Positions 1-8,595 of a DNA stretch of 64,000 nt are shown piece by piece; position 1 is the stretch's first letter; the number at the start of each line of letters is the position of its first letter. Below the pieces are notes generated by a model that worked only from the letters and a program-made list of their open reading frames with translations, made no database searches and was not told the origin of the DNA. A program made the translations under genes and the position numbers. The stretch is from Cytophagales bacterium UBA2561 (GTDB taxonomy: Bacteria; Bacteroidota; Bacteroidia; Cytophagales; Thermoflexibacteraceae): positions 124,001 through 188,000 of the forward strand of contig DDLX01000026.1 in the NCBI GenBank assembly GCA_002340355.1. The letters run 5' to 3'.

Positions 1-464
1 TAAAATGGACAGGAGCAAACTCCCAGAAAATCAAGGCAAATGCCGAGTTAGCGGTCAAAAATGCTGAAGAAAATTATTCCAAAAAACGCCCATTGCCTGA
101 GCAATTTTCACGAGAAGTAGAACATTTCAAAGACCCTCGAATGAACCATGCGAATATTCGTAAATTATTTATGGCACGAGAAAAAAATTGTGCCAGTATA
201 TTTCGAGTACATACTGACGTTCGGGAAGATAAAAACGGTGGAGATGATTGGGAAATAGTTACGAATGATTATGATTTACCACTTGGTAAACGAGTAAATG
301 GGCTTATTTCAGTAACTTTTAAAGGTAAAGACGGACATTGTTATTATTCCGAATACCTCATTTTACACCAAAAATATTTGGGTGGTGGACGATACGGACC
401 TGTTATTATGAGCGCACACGATGACCCTCAACGCATTACCTGCGATAAAGCACAAGGAAAGTAA
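1..464 (+). CDS. Hypothetical protein, 3' end only (5' end outside window)
   Basis: The frame is open from the first bases of the window to the TAA at 462-464, giving about 154 visible residues. A TTG at 93 could be read as a start, but in-frame codons continue upstream with normal protein-like composition (K-W-T-G-A-N-S...), so the gene is most likely cut by the window edge. The visible part is hydrophilic with a glycine- and tyrosine-rich C-terminal half (motifs SVTFKGKDGHCYYSEY and HQKYLGGGRYGP). No signal peptide, membrane segment or catalytic motif can be seen. I do not recognise the family. It is followed by a 33-nt palindrome. Confidence 0.6.
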   Translation, partial: KWTGANSQKIKANAELAVKNAEENYSKKRPLPEQFSREVEHFKDPRMNHANIRKLFMAREKNCASIFRVHTDVREDKNGGDDWEIVTNDYDLPLGKRVNGLISVTFKGKDGHCYYSEYLILHQKYLGGGRYGPVIMSAHDDPQRITCDKAQGK

Positions 465-483
465 GATTTGACCTCATTATAAT

Positions 484-516
484 AGACTTGCCAAGTTTCA
501 AAAATTTGACAAGTCT
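484..516. repeat. 33-nt palindromic intergenic element, copy 1
   Basis: Imperfect inverted repeat starting 20 nt after the preceding stop. The left arm is AGACTTGCCAAGTTTC and the right arm AAAATTTGACAAGTCT around one central base; 13 of 16 positions pair, with mismatches at arm positions 8, 12 and 16. It is nearly the same sequence as the copy at 60556-60588. There is no long T tract, so a classical intrinsic terminator is not obvious. Confidence 0.75.
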
Positions 517-637
517 AAACATAAAATATTGATTATCAAAATCATATATTTAAAATTTTTCTATTATTGTCCCTTCCATTTTAAGAAGATGGAAGAGACT
601 AGATCATTTATTTTTAATCCTAAAACTTCCAAAAATC

Positions 638-1195
638 ATGATGAATAACTGGATGAAACTCCTTACGGGATTAATGGTTATTTTTTTAGCTTCATGTGGG
701 TCATCTCCCGAAAATGAAATCAATAAATGGGAAACAAACATGGCTTCAGTAACAGAAATGAAGCAAAGCTATCCTGCTTTTACAAAGATATTGGATAATG
801 ACCTTCGAACCGCAAAAAGTAAGTGGCAAGAAGCCCAAAAAATGGATGGCGATGCCCAAATCGAAAAAATGGCAGAAGCCAACGAAATTTTTACAAGTAG
901 TTACATCACCAATCTTGGTTCAACACAGTATAAAATCGAAGATATTGTGAAGAAACAAGAAAAAATCAATGATCTGAAACTTTCTCAGATACAACGAGAT
1001 AACGTCAATACAGCCATTGAAGAATCCAATATTTCTATCCAAAAGGCAAAACAAATCCTCCAAAAAGTGGTCAGTACATCCGATGAAGCCAGTGAGGTTG
1101 TCAAACAAGCAAATGGTGAACTAATTAGTGCTACAAGTGCTTTGGATAAATTTATCCAAGCCAATAAATCTTCGAAAAAGAAGAAAAAAAAGTAG
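638..1195 (+). CDS. Putative lipoprotein with coiled-coil and lysine tail
   Basis: Predicted 185-residue lipoprotein. The N-terminus has a short charged region, a hydrophobic stretch (LLTGLMVIFLASC) and a lipobox ending at Cys20, so it should be lipidated. The rest is helical and heptad-like, rich in K, E, Q and A, consistent with an extended coiled coil (about residues 45-175). It ends in a run of six lysines encoded by an A-rich tract at 1172-1194, where polymerase slippage could vary the tail. No enzymatic motif is visible and I do not recognise a named family. It stands alone, with a hairpin 25 nt after the stop. Confidence 0.75.
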   Translation: MMNNWMKLLTGLMVIFLASCGSSPENEINKWETNMASVTEMKQSYPAFTKILDNDLRTAKSKWQEAQKMDGDAQIEKMAEANEIFTSSYITNLGSTQYKIEDIVKKQEKINDLKLSQIQRDNVNTAIEESNISIQKAKQILQKVVSTSDEASEVVKQANGELISATSALDKFIQANKSSKKKKKK

Positions 1196-1220
1196 TTTAA
1201 TTTCCTATTGTCCTCTAAAT

Positions 1221-1251
1221 AAATTGGACTATGTGTTTGATAGTCCAATTT
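1221..1251 (+). terminator. Hairpin after the coiled-coil lipoprotein gene
   Basis: Perfect 12-bp inverted repeat (AAATTGGACTAT / ATAGTCCAATTT) around a 7-nt loop, followed by TTAAAAAATA. The right arm ends in T residues. It lies 25 nt after the stop at 1195 and is a likely transcription terminator. Confidence 0.6.
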
Positions 1252-1409
1252 TAAAAAATAATTTTCTTGTTAAAGTTACCTGAGATTTTTTTGTTATATA
1301 GCCTCAAAAATTTTTAGTACATTGAGATTATTATATGATCTACATTCCAATTCCCTTATTAATATTTTGATAATCATAATTTTAGATTAAAAAATATCCT
1401 CCCATAAAA

Positions 1410-3014
1410 ATGATTAAATATACTGTTTTTCTAAGTTTTGTAGTTCTTAGTACAAATTTATTTTTTGGATGTAATCAAACTCCCTCATCTGAAAAAAATA
1501 CTCAACTTAAATCTCAAGCTTTTCCTCCCCAAGATTCCGTAGATATTTCCAAATTACCCTCTACATTTCAAGGGTTGAAAAAGATGCAATTAATCCAAGG
1601 CGGAAAATTCACAATGGGAAGCCCTGACGGAAAAATAGGCGAAAAACCTGTTCATTCCGTTTATTTACATTCGTTTTATATGGATGAAACTCCAATTACA
1701 TATACTGATTTTCAAAAATATGTAGATGATGGTGGAACAAAAGGACGCTATTGGAAATATGATTCTTACAATAAACCCGAACAGCCCATAACAGGAATTA
1801 ATTGGTATCATGCGGTCAATTACTGTAATTGGCGTAGTCAAAAAGAAAGATTACAACCTGCTTATTTTCTGACAGATACCATCGATATTTGGGGCTACCC
1901 TCTTTGGAAACGAGACACAACTGCTAATGGTTATCGGCTACCTACCGAAGCCGAATTTGAATACGCTGCACGAAGTAGATTAAAAGATAAGCCTTTTCCT
2001 TGGGGTGATAATTTCAAAAATGAATATGCCAATTATGATATTGAAGTTGGTATTCATCAAGATGGTTGGTGGCGATTAGCTCCTGTTCAAAGCCAATACA
2101 AAAATGCCTATGGACTTTATGGAATGAGTGGGAATATTTGGCAAATGTGTGATGATTGGTATGAAGAAAAATATTACGAAAAAAATCAAAATTATAATCC
2201 CACAGGTCCCGAAACAGGACGAAGTAAAGTTATGCGTGGCGGAGGCTGGGGGGTAATTGACTCTACTTTTTTGCGAGTTTTTACTCGAAGTTACACCGCT
2301 CCCAGTAATTATAATTACAGTATTGGTTTTCGGTGCGTGCGTCCCGTTCGAAATTCAATAACTGATTCTATTTCAAATAATTATAAGAATATAACTAATT
2401 TTGATTTTTATACTTACATTACTTCTCATTATGAAAATCCTCGCCAAAATGATGTTTATGGTAAAAAATTTACCCAACGTTTAGGGCAGTTTTTACATGA
2501 CTATTATCCTGATTGTCTGTATTTTATCACCGCAATTGACCAACAAGAAATTTTAACTCCCTACCAAATGGCAGAGCTTATCGTCACCGAATGCCAAAAA
2601 CATAAAATTCATCCTTTGTTTTTGACGGGAATTATGGTTTCAGAAAGTGGCTTTGCAACTTGTTCTTTCCCTCGTTGGTGGAATAATCCGATGGCATATC
2701 ATTGGCAAAATCTGAATATGAAAAAAGGTTTACCTTCCTATACTGCGGACAGATATCACAATCGAAAATACAAAGACCTTCGTGTAGCCATTCGAAATTT
2801 TGCCCGAATTCGAAGAAGTTTATACATTAATGCCGCTAAAAAAAATTTGGATGGCTTTCACCTAATTTATGTGGGCTATCGAGCAGACGAATGGATGTAC
2901 ACCATTTCCAGAGTTTATAAAGATGTGCTTGGAGTACGTTTTGAACCCAATTTTCCGTCCGAAGGAGCTGGAAAGTATATTTTTACAGATTGGGAAAAAC
3001 TCACAACTAATTGA
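1410..3014 (+). CDS. Lipoprotein with FGE/SUMF1-like domain fused to a lysozyme-like domain
   Basis: Predicted 534-residue lipoprotein with lipobox cysteine at residue 21 (LFFGC). Residues ~50-315 match the formylglycine-generating-enzyme/sulfatase-modifying fold: an MGSPDGKIGEKPVHSVYL start, TEAEFEYAAR, GLYGMSGNIWQ and the closing RGGGWG and GFRCVRP motifs. The GldJ/GldK gliding lipoproteins use the same fold. Residues ~345-525 form a second domain with ESGF (Glu412), NNPMAYHW and a C-terminal aromatic-rich part, resembling glucosaminidase or lytic-transglycosylase lysozyme-like folds. I infer a surface or periplasmic protein acting on or binding peptidoglycan; Glu412 is the best candidate catalytic acid. 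A canonical FGE cysteine pair is not evident, so the first domain may be structural. Confidence 0.75.
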   Translation: MIKYTVFLSFVVLSTNLFFGCNQTPSSEKNTQLKSQAFPPQDSVDISKLPSTFQGLKKMQLIQGGKFTMGSPDGKIGEKPVHSVYLHSFYMDETPITYTDFQKYVDDGGTKGRYWKYDSYNKPEQPITGINWYHAVNYCNWRSQKERLQPAYFLTDTIDIWGYPLWKRDTTANGYRLPTEAEFEYAARSRLKDKPFPWGDNFKNEYANYDIEVGIHQDGWWRLAPVQSQYKNAYGLYGMSGNIWQMCDDWYEEKYYEKNQNYNPTGPETGRSKVMRGGGWGVIDSTFLRVFTRSYTAPSNYNYSIGFRCVRPVRNSITDSISNNYKNITNFDFYTYITSHYENPRQNDVYGKKFTQRLGQFLHDYYPDCLYFITAIDQQEILTPYQMAELIVTECQKHKIHPLFLTGIMVSESGFATCSFPRWWNNPMAYHWQNLNMKKGLPSYTADRYHNRKYKDLRVAIRNFARIRRSLYINAAKKNLDGFHLIYVGYRADEWMYTISRVYKDVLGVRFEPNFPSEGAGKYIFTDWEKLTTN

Positions 3015-3029
3015 TTTCCAAAAAATTAT

Positions 3030-3062
3030 AGATTTATCAAGTTTCTCAAATTTGGTAAATCT
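3030..3062. repeat. 33-nt palindromic intergenic element, copy 2
   Basis: Inverted repeat with left arm AGATTTATCAAGTTTC, one central T and right arm CAAATTTGGTAAATCT. 13 of 16 positions pair; mismatches fall at arm positions 8, 12 and 16, the same positions as in copy 1. It sits 16 nt after a plus-strand stop and 12 nt before the end of the convergent gene, so it could terminate both. Confidence 0.7.
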
Positions 3063-3073
3063 TATTTCAAAAT

Positions 3074-3871
3074 CTACGCTTTACCAGCCATTTCTAAACC
3101 CATTCCAAATAAGGCAAAATCGTATTTGATAGGATCTTGAGCGTCAAACTTTCGAAGATTTTCAGTTAATTCTAAGGCTGTTCTCCAATCCGTCGGTTTT
3201 CGAGAAATCAAGCCTAATTTTCGAGCAACCTTATCAACATGAACATCCAAAGGACAAACTAACTGACTGGTTTTTAGATTTTTCCAAATTCCGAAATCAA
3301 CTCCTTTGTTATCATTTCGAACCATCCAACGCAAAAACATATTCATCCGTTTACAAGCTGATTTTTTGGCAGGACTTGAAATATGTTTTTTAGTTCGGTC
3401 AGGAAAATCGGGTAAACTCACAAAATAATTATAAAATTGAATTAGATAAATTTCTACGGTTTCAGGTAAATTTTGAGATTGATTTTTACTTGAGTTTGCC
3501 AATAAAAAAGCCGTTTCTAAAGAATCTGATTTTTCGTAGTGTTGCCGTAAAAAATGAATAAAATAGAGCGTATCCGTAGGATTAAAAGTTCGGTGTTTGA
3601 AATCTGTAAAATTTTTCAAATCATTGGGCGTATGGTTTCGAATAAAATCGTAAGGGGCATTATCCATTCGTTGGAGTAAATCCGAACATTTGGCAATGAT
3701 GGTTTTTCGAAGTCCCCAAGCCAAAACAGCCGAAAACAAACCAGCAATTTCAATATCTTGTTTTTGAGAAAACCGATGCGGAATTTGAATCGGGTCATTT
3801 TCAATGAAATTAGGCTGATTGAATTGCTCAAATTTTTGGTCTAATAATTCTTGTAAATCAGACGACAACAT
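3074..3871 (-). CDS. TIGR02757 (DUF2400) family protein
   Basis: Predicted 265-residue soluble protein of the TIGR02757/DUF2400 family, widespread in Bacteroidota and some other bacteria. Recognisable segments are AVLAWGLRKTIIAKCSDLL near residue 50, CKRMNMFLRWMVRND in the middle and QLVCPLDVHVDKVARKLG near the C-terminus. The last two resemble helix-hairpin-helix glycosylase (HhH-GPD) elements, so a DNA-repair or nucleic-acid role has been suggested from fold, but no activity is established. It is single and convergent with the preceding lipoprotein gene. Confidence 0.85.
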   Translation of the reverse strand: MLSSDLQELLDQKFEQFNQPNFIENDPIQIPHRFSQKQDIEIAGLFSAVLAWGLRKTIIAKCSDLLQRMDNAPYDFIRNHTPNDLKNFTDFKHRTFNPTDTLYFIHFLRQHYEKSDSLETAFLLANSSKNQSQNLPETVEIYLIQFYNYFVSLPDFPDRTKKHISSPAKKSACKRMNMFLRWMVRNDNKGVDFGIWKNLKTSQLVCPLDVHVDKVARKLGLISRKPTDWRTALELTENLRKFDAQDPIKYDFALFGMGLEMAGKA

Positions 3872-4018
3872 AAATATTTAAAATTTTAACAGATTACAAA
3901 CATAATTTATTTTCAGATAAAATTCAGATGAAAGATAGGATTTATAAGCTCAGAAGCCAAAATATCTCCTTAACTTTCCCAAAAATTAGATTTAGTAGAT
4001 AATAGAGTGATAAAAAGC

Positions 4019-5059
4019 ATGAGCGAAAAACGAACGGAACTATCTGATTTAGGGGAATTTGGCTTAATCGAACAAATCAGTCGAAATACTAAAATTTCTC
4101 AAGCCTCTACCCTCAAAGGTATTGGTGATGATGCGGCAGTTTTGAAAACAAATTCTGACCAACATACCGTTATTTCAACGGATTTACTATTGGAAGGGAC
4201 TCATTTTGATTTGGCTTATGTCCCCTTACAACATCTTGGTTATAAAGCAGTTGCTGTTAATATTTCGGATATTTGTGCCATGAATGCTATTGCCGAACAA
4301 ATTACGGTCAGTTTGGGATTGAGTAATCGTTTTTCATTGGAGGCGGTAGATGCACTTTACGAAGGGATTCGGCTGGCTTGTCAGAGTTATAATGTCGATT
4401 TGGTAGGAGGTGATACGACTTCTTCACGTAGTGGTTTGGTCATTTCTATAACGGCTATTGGGCGGGTAAGTCCTGAAAAAATGGCTTATCGAAATACTGC
4501 ACAAAATAATGATATTCTGTGTGTTACAGGTGATTTAGGTGGAGCTTATACAGGTTTACAAATTTTAGAACGTGAGAAACAAGTTTTTTTGGCAAATCCT
4601 GAAATGCAACCTCAACTAGAACGTAATTCCTATGTTGTTGGACGACAATTAAAGCCCGAAGCTCGTGCCGATATTATTCACGAATTAGCTGATTTAGAGA
4701 TTGTTCCGACTTCTATGATTGATATTTCAGATGGATTGGCTTCGGAGGCTTTGCATCTTGCCCGACAATCGGGATTGGGAGTGATGCTCTATGAAGATAA
4801 AATTCCGATAGATAAGGAAACCTATGATATTATTATTAATGATTTTAAATTTAGTCCTACGATTGCTGCTCTAAATGGTGGAGAGGATTACGAATTGTTG
4901 TTCACAATTCGGCAAAGTGATTACGAAAAAATCAAAAATCATCGAGATATTTCTACTATTGGACACATGACCACCAAAAAACAAGGTTATAAATTAACTT
5001 CTCGGAGTGGCGTAATACTTGACCTCAAGGCACAAGGTTGGACGCATTTTGCTTCTTAG
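4019..5059 (+). CDS. thiL: Thiamine-monophosphate kinase
   Basis: ATP-dependent phosphorylation of thiamine monophosphate to thiamine pyrophosphate, the last step of thiamine cofactor synthesis; cytosolic. The ThiL signatures are present: KGIGDDAAVL (GDD about residues 36-38), VISTDLLLEGTHFDL with its metal-binding Asp, VDLVGGDTTSS and the late ALNGGEDYELLF glycine-rich loop. Length (346 aa) fits the family. A GTG four codons upstream (4007) is in frame, but ATG 4019 gives the usual N-terminus. No other thiamine genes are nearby. A 32-nt palindrome follows the stop. Confidence 0.93.
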   Translation: MSEKRTELSDLGEFGLIEQISRNTKISQASTLKGIGDDAAVLKTNSDQHTVISTDLLLEGTHFDLAYVPLQHLGYKAVAVNISDICAMNAIAEQITVSLGLSNRFSLEAVDALYEGIRLACQSYNVDLVGGDTTSSRSGLVISITAIGRVSPEKMAYRNTAQNNDILCVTGDLGGAYTGLQILEREKQVFLANPEMQPQLERNSYVVGRQLKPEARADIIHELADLEIVPTSMIDISDGLASEALHLARQSGLGVMLYEDKIPIDKETYDIIINDFKFSPTIAALNGGEDYELLFTIRQSDYEKIKNHRDISTIGHMTTKKQGYKLTSRSGVILDLKAQGWTHFAS

Positions 5060-5068
5060 AGAAAAGAG

Positions 5069-5100
5069 AACTTCTCAGGTCAGAGAACACTTGGGAAGTT
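5069..5100. repeat. 32-nt palindromic intergenic element, copy 3
   Basis: Outer arms AACTTCTCAGGT and ACTTGGGAAGTT pair at 10 of 12 positions, with an unpaired centre of eight bases. It begins 9 nt after the thiL stop. The right arm shares ACTTGG with the copies at 21415 and 60556. Confidence 0.55.
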
Positions 5101-5202
5101 TCGTTTTGTCCCTAAATCTTAAAATTTCTATTTCTTATTTTGCTATTTCCTTCCTAAAAAATCCGTTTTTTTGCGTTCCCAATTCATCAAATCGTAAAAA
5201 AT

Positions 5203-6882
5203 ATGCCTTTACATTTCGGCAAAAAAGATAATCTTCAAAAATCTACTTTTCAAACCTTAATGGTATCGATTGCTTTCCTTAGTTTGTGGGGTTGTGCAAG
5301 TGTAGGCGCGCCCACAGGAGGACCCATTGATAAAATTCCACCTCGTTTGATTTTTAGTTCACCAAAAGACCAACAAATTAATTTTCAGGAACAACATCTT
5401 GAGTTTGCTTTTGATGAACCTATTAAAGTTCAAGCACTTAAAAAAAATCTGAGTATTACACCAGATGAAAATCAAGACTATCGTTTTAAGGCGTTCAAAA
5501 ATAAATTAACACTGGATTTTGAAGAGCCATTTTCTAAAAAAACAACCTATATTTTCGATTTTGGAGAGGCAATTAGCGACATGACCGAAAATAATAAATT
5601 GCGAAATTTTAGAATCGCTTTTAGTACAGGAGAATACATTGATTCCTTATTTGTCGAAGGGAAAGTTCGTCATTTATTGAGTCAGACACGAGCTAAGAAT
5701 TGTCGAGTGGGTTTATATGATACCGAAGATACTTTAGATATTCAAATCGCTAAGCCTAAGTATTTTGCCCAAACTGATACAGCAGGAAAATTTAAGATTA
5801 CAAATATTCGACCCAGTAAATACAAATTATACGCTTTGTTAGAGACTGAAAAACAAGATTTTAAATATAATTCTTCTACTGAATATATTGCTTTTGACTC
5901 GGCACTTGTTGAATTAATTGATATAGGAAAAACAGATTATGAACTCAACTTAACAAAATACGATTTGGATACTTTTCGACTTAAAACGGCTCGTCCAAAA
6001 CGGCATTATTTTGAAGTAAACACCAATAAGCCCATTGCAGAAGCTGACGTAAAATTTGCAGACTCAACTTATGATTCGGTCTTTTTTTATAAAACAGAAG
6101 GAATAACTTTGCGCTTTTTTAATAAAAATTTAGACAAAACAGATAGTATTCAAACTTTCTTGACCCTAAAAGATACTTCGGAAAATGTGATTCGGGATAC
6201 CATTGCCGTTTATTTTAATGCTAAACGTTCTAAAACATCTCATCCATTTGATTTTACGGTAACACCTGCAAGTGGAACAACTTTCCACAAAGCTGATTCC
6301 TTTCAATTACAATTTGACTTCTCTGCTCCTGTAGCTCAGACCTTTACAGACAGTTTAACCTATCGAATAGGAAGTGATACGTTAGACAATCGAATAGATT
6401 CGACTCAATTTGTTTGGAATACACCTCGAACCCAACTTAAAATTCGGCATTGGTTCAGAATGGATTCAGCATTAAATGTGCAAGTTCACCCTAAAATGTT
6501 TGCTTCCTTTGAAAAGGATTCAACTTCAGAACGTCCTTTGCAATACAGTCTTCAGAATGTAGAAGATTTTGGGGAAATTTCGGGTGAAGTCCGTTCAGAA
6601 TATCCCAGTTTCGAGTTTCAACTTTTGGATGCAAACGGAAATATTGAGCGAAAACTTCAAAATCCGAAAACTTTTCATTTTGATTTTCTTCGTACAGGAC
6701 GCAAAAAAATACGGATTTTAATAGATAGTAATGAAAATGGGATTTGGGAAAATGGTGATTTTCATACCCGAATCCCACCCGAAGAAGTTCGTATTTTTCA
6801 TATTGAACAAGAACTCAAGGCAGGTTGGATGATTGAGGATGTTTTTATCGAAATTAAAAAAGAACCTCAAACTAATAAATAA
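5203..6882 (+). CDS. Ig-like (Big_5) domain lipoprotein
   Basis: 559-residue lipoprotein of a Bacteroidota family. A basic N-region and hydrophobic core lead to the lipobox LWGC (Cys31), followed by GAPTGGPIDKIPP, the usual opening of this family. Residues ~45-145 are a bacterial Ig-like (Big_5/SbsA) domain. Residues ~155-230 look like a carboxypeptidase-regulatory-like beta domain (TDTAGKFKITNIRPSKYKL), and the rest is beta-rich with a C-terminal part similar to it (RTGRKKIRILIDSNENGIW). Likely anchored in the outer membrane; its function is unknown. No partner genes are evident. Confidence 0.8.
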   Translation: MPLHFGKKDNLQKSTFQTLMVSIAFLSLWGCASVGAPTGGPIDKIPPRLIFSSPKDQQINFQEQHLEFAFDEPIKVQALKKNLSITPDENQDYRFKAFKNKLTLDFEEPFSKKTTYIFDFGEAISDMTENNKLRNFRIAFSTGEYIDSLFVEGKVRHLLSQTRAKNCRVGLYDTEDTLDIQIAKPKYFAQTDTAGKFKITNIRPSKYKLYALLETEKQDFKYNSSTEYIAFDSALVELIDIGKTDYELNLTKYDLDTFRLKTARPKRHYFEVNTNKPIAEADVKFADSTYDSVFFYKTEGITLRFFNKNLDKTDSIQTFLTLKDTSENVIRDTIAVYFNAKRSKTSHPFDFTVTPASGTTFHKADSFQLQFDFSAPVAQTFTDSLTYRIGSDTLDNRIDSTQFVWNTPRTQLKIRHWFRMDSALNVQVHPKMFASFEKDSTSERPLQYSLQNVEDFGEISGEVRSEYPSFEFQLLDANGNIERKLQNPKTFHFDFLRTGRKKIRILIDSNENGIWENGDFHTRIPPEEVRIFHIEQELKAGWMIEDVFIEIKKEPQTNK

Positions 6883-7017
6883 TGACTTGCCGAATTGAAC
6901 AAAATCAAGCCAAATTTGCGTTGAAAATGGGAAAATAACACTCAATCACCTTCCCCAACTTTTTGAATCCAAACCTTTATTTCAGGTATTTTTGACAAAA
7001 AATTGAATATCGTTTTT

Positions 7018-8565
7018 ATGCAGAATAATCAAAAAACTCAACAATCTAATGTCCTTAAAATTGCACTTTTTGCAACGGGACTTTCAGGAATTGTTGCCGA
7101 GTATAGCCTTTCAACTTTAGCCTCTTATTTCTTAGGAGATTCCTTAGTACAATGGACAATGACAGTTTCTACAATGCTTTTTTCAATGGGTTTAGGAAGC
7201 CGAGTGAGTCGTTATATTCGGAAAAATTTATTAGAAAAGCTCATTTTTATTGAATTTCTTCTTTCTATATTAACCTCATTATCAACTGTTTTGGTTTATA
7301 CCGTAGCAGGTTATTCGCACTATACAGGCTTTTTTATCTATGGTTTGGGTATCTTAATTGGAATGTTGATTGGTTTAGAAATTCCACTTGTTACCCGAAT
7401 TAATGAAGAATATGAATCCTTACGGGAAAATATTTCGGCGGTCATGGAAAAAGATTACTACGGAAGTTTGGTTGGAGGCGTATTTTTTGCTTTCGTAGGT
7501 TTACAATATCTCAAAATGACTTATACACCCTTTGTTTTGGGCGCACTCAACTTTTTAGTGGCGATTTGGCTTTATATCAAACTGCAACACTATGTCCAGA
7601 AAACACATAAATTATCGCTAAATACAGCTTTAGGAATTACTTCCGTTTTATTGGTCTTAGGGGCAATTTTTGCAGAACCAATTGTACTTTTCGGAGAACA
7701 AAAACGATACAAAGACAAAATTATTTTTTCGGAACAAAGTAAATATCAGAATATTACACTCACTAAATGGCAGGAATATTATTGGTTGTTTATTAACCAT
7801 CATCAACAACTCAGTACCTTAGATGAATATTTATATCATGAACCAATGGTACATTCTGTTATGTCACTTGTTCCACATGCCAAAAATATTTTAATTATGG
7901 GTGGTGGCGATGGTTGTGCCGCACGAGAATTATTAAAATATCCTGATATTGAATCAATTACACTAGTTGATTTAGACCCTTTGATGACTGATTTAGCAAA
8001 AAACAATGAGATTTTTTTGGAGTTTAATAAGAATTCAATGAACAGTCCAAAAGTCAAAGTTATCAATACTGATGGTTATACTTTTATGGAGCAAAATACA
8101 GCGTTTTATGACGTGATTATTGTGGATTTGCCTGACCCAAAAAATGTAGATTTAAACAAACTTTATACCGAATCTTTCTACGGTCTGTGTCATCGGCAAT
8201 TACGACCTGATGGCGCATTTATCACACAGTCGGGGAGTCCGTATTATGCTACTAAAGCCTTTCGGTGTATTGAAGTTACCCTTCAAGCTGCTGGATTTCA
8301 AACTCTTCCACTTCATAACCAAGTTTTAACTTTGGGGGAATGGGGCTGGACGATTGGTTCAAAAAAATTACATTCTGAAAAAATCAAGAGTATTTTACGA
8401 CAAAGTAAACCTCAAGTTCCGACTCGTTGGCTGACCGCCGAATCTATGGCTTTAATTACCTCTTTTGGCAAAAATCTGGTTGATGTAGGACAAGTCGAAG
8501 TCAATACAATTAATAATCCTGTTTTATATCGGTATTATTTGGATGGAAATTGGGAATATTATTAA
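7018..8565 (+). CDS. speE: Membrane-bound polyamine aminopropyltransferase (spermidine synthase-like)
   Basis: Transfers an aminopropyl group from decarboxylated S-adenosylmethionine to a diamine such as putrescine. The first ~235 residues hold about seven hydrophobic segments, making it an integral membrane form. The C-terminal half is the spermidine synthase domain: LDEYLYHEPMVHSVM, the nucleotide-binding GGGDG (about residues 295-299), VDLDP and the catalytic-loop DLPDP. ATG 7018 is preferred over an in-frame TTG at 7003. Substrate choice cannot be read from sequence. The arginine decarboxylase at 27965 could supply the pathway upstream. Confidence 0.85.
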   Translation: MQNNQKTQQSNVLKIALFATGLSGIVAEYSLSTLASYFLGDSLVQWTMTVSTMLFSMGLGSRVSRYIRKNLLEKLIFIEFLLSILTSLSTVLVYTVAGYSHYTGFFIYGLGILIGMLIGLEIPLVTRINEEYESLRENISAVMEKDYYGSLVGGVFFAFVGLQYLKMTYTPFVLGALNFLVAIWLYIKLQHYVQKTHKLSLNTALGITSVLLVLGAIFAEPIVLFGEQKRYKDKIIFSEQSKYQNITLTKWQEYYWLFINHHQQLSTLDEYLYHEPMVHSVMSLVPHAKNILIMGGGDGCAARELLKYPDIESITLVDLDPLMTDLAKNNEIFLEFNKNSMNSPKVKVINTDGYTFMEQNTAFYDVIIVDLPDPKNVDLNKLYTESFYGLCHRQLRPDGAFITQSGSPYYATKAFRCIEVTLQAAGFQTLPLHNQVLTLGEWGWTIGSKKLHSEKIKSILRQSKPQVPTRWLTAESMALITSFGKNLVDVGQVEVNTINNPVLYRYYLDGNWEYY

Positions 8566-8595
8566 TCTTTCGAATTAGATAATTTTTGGAAAAAT

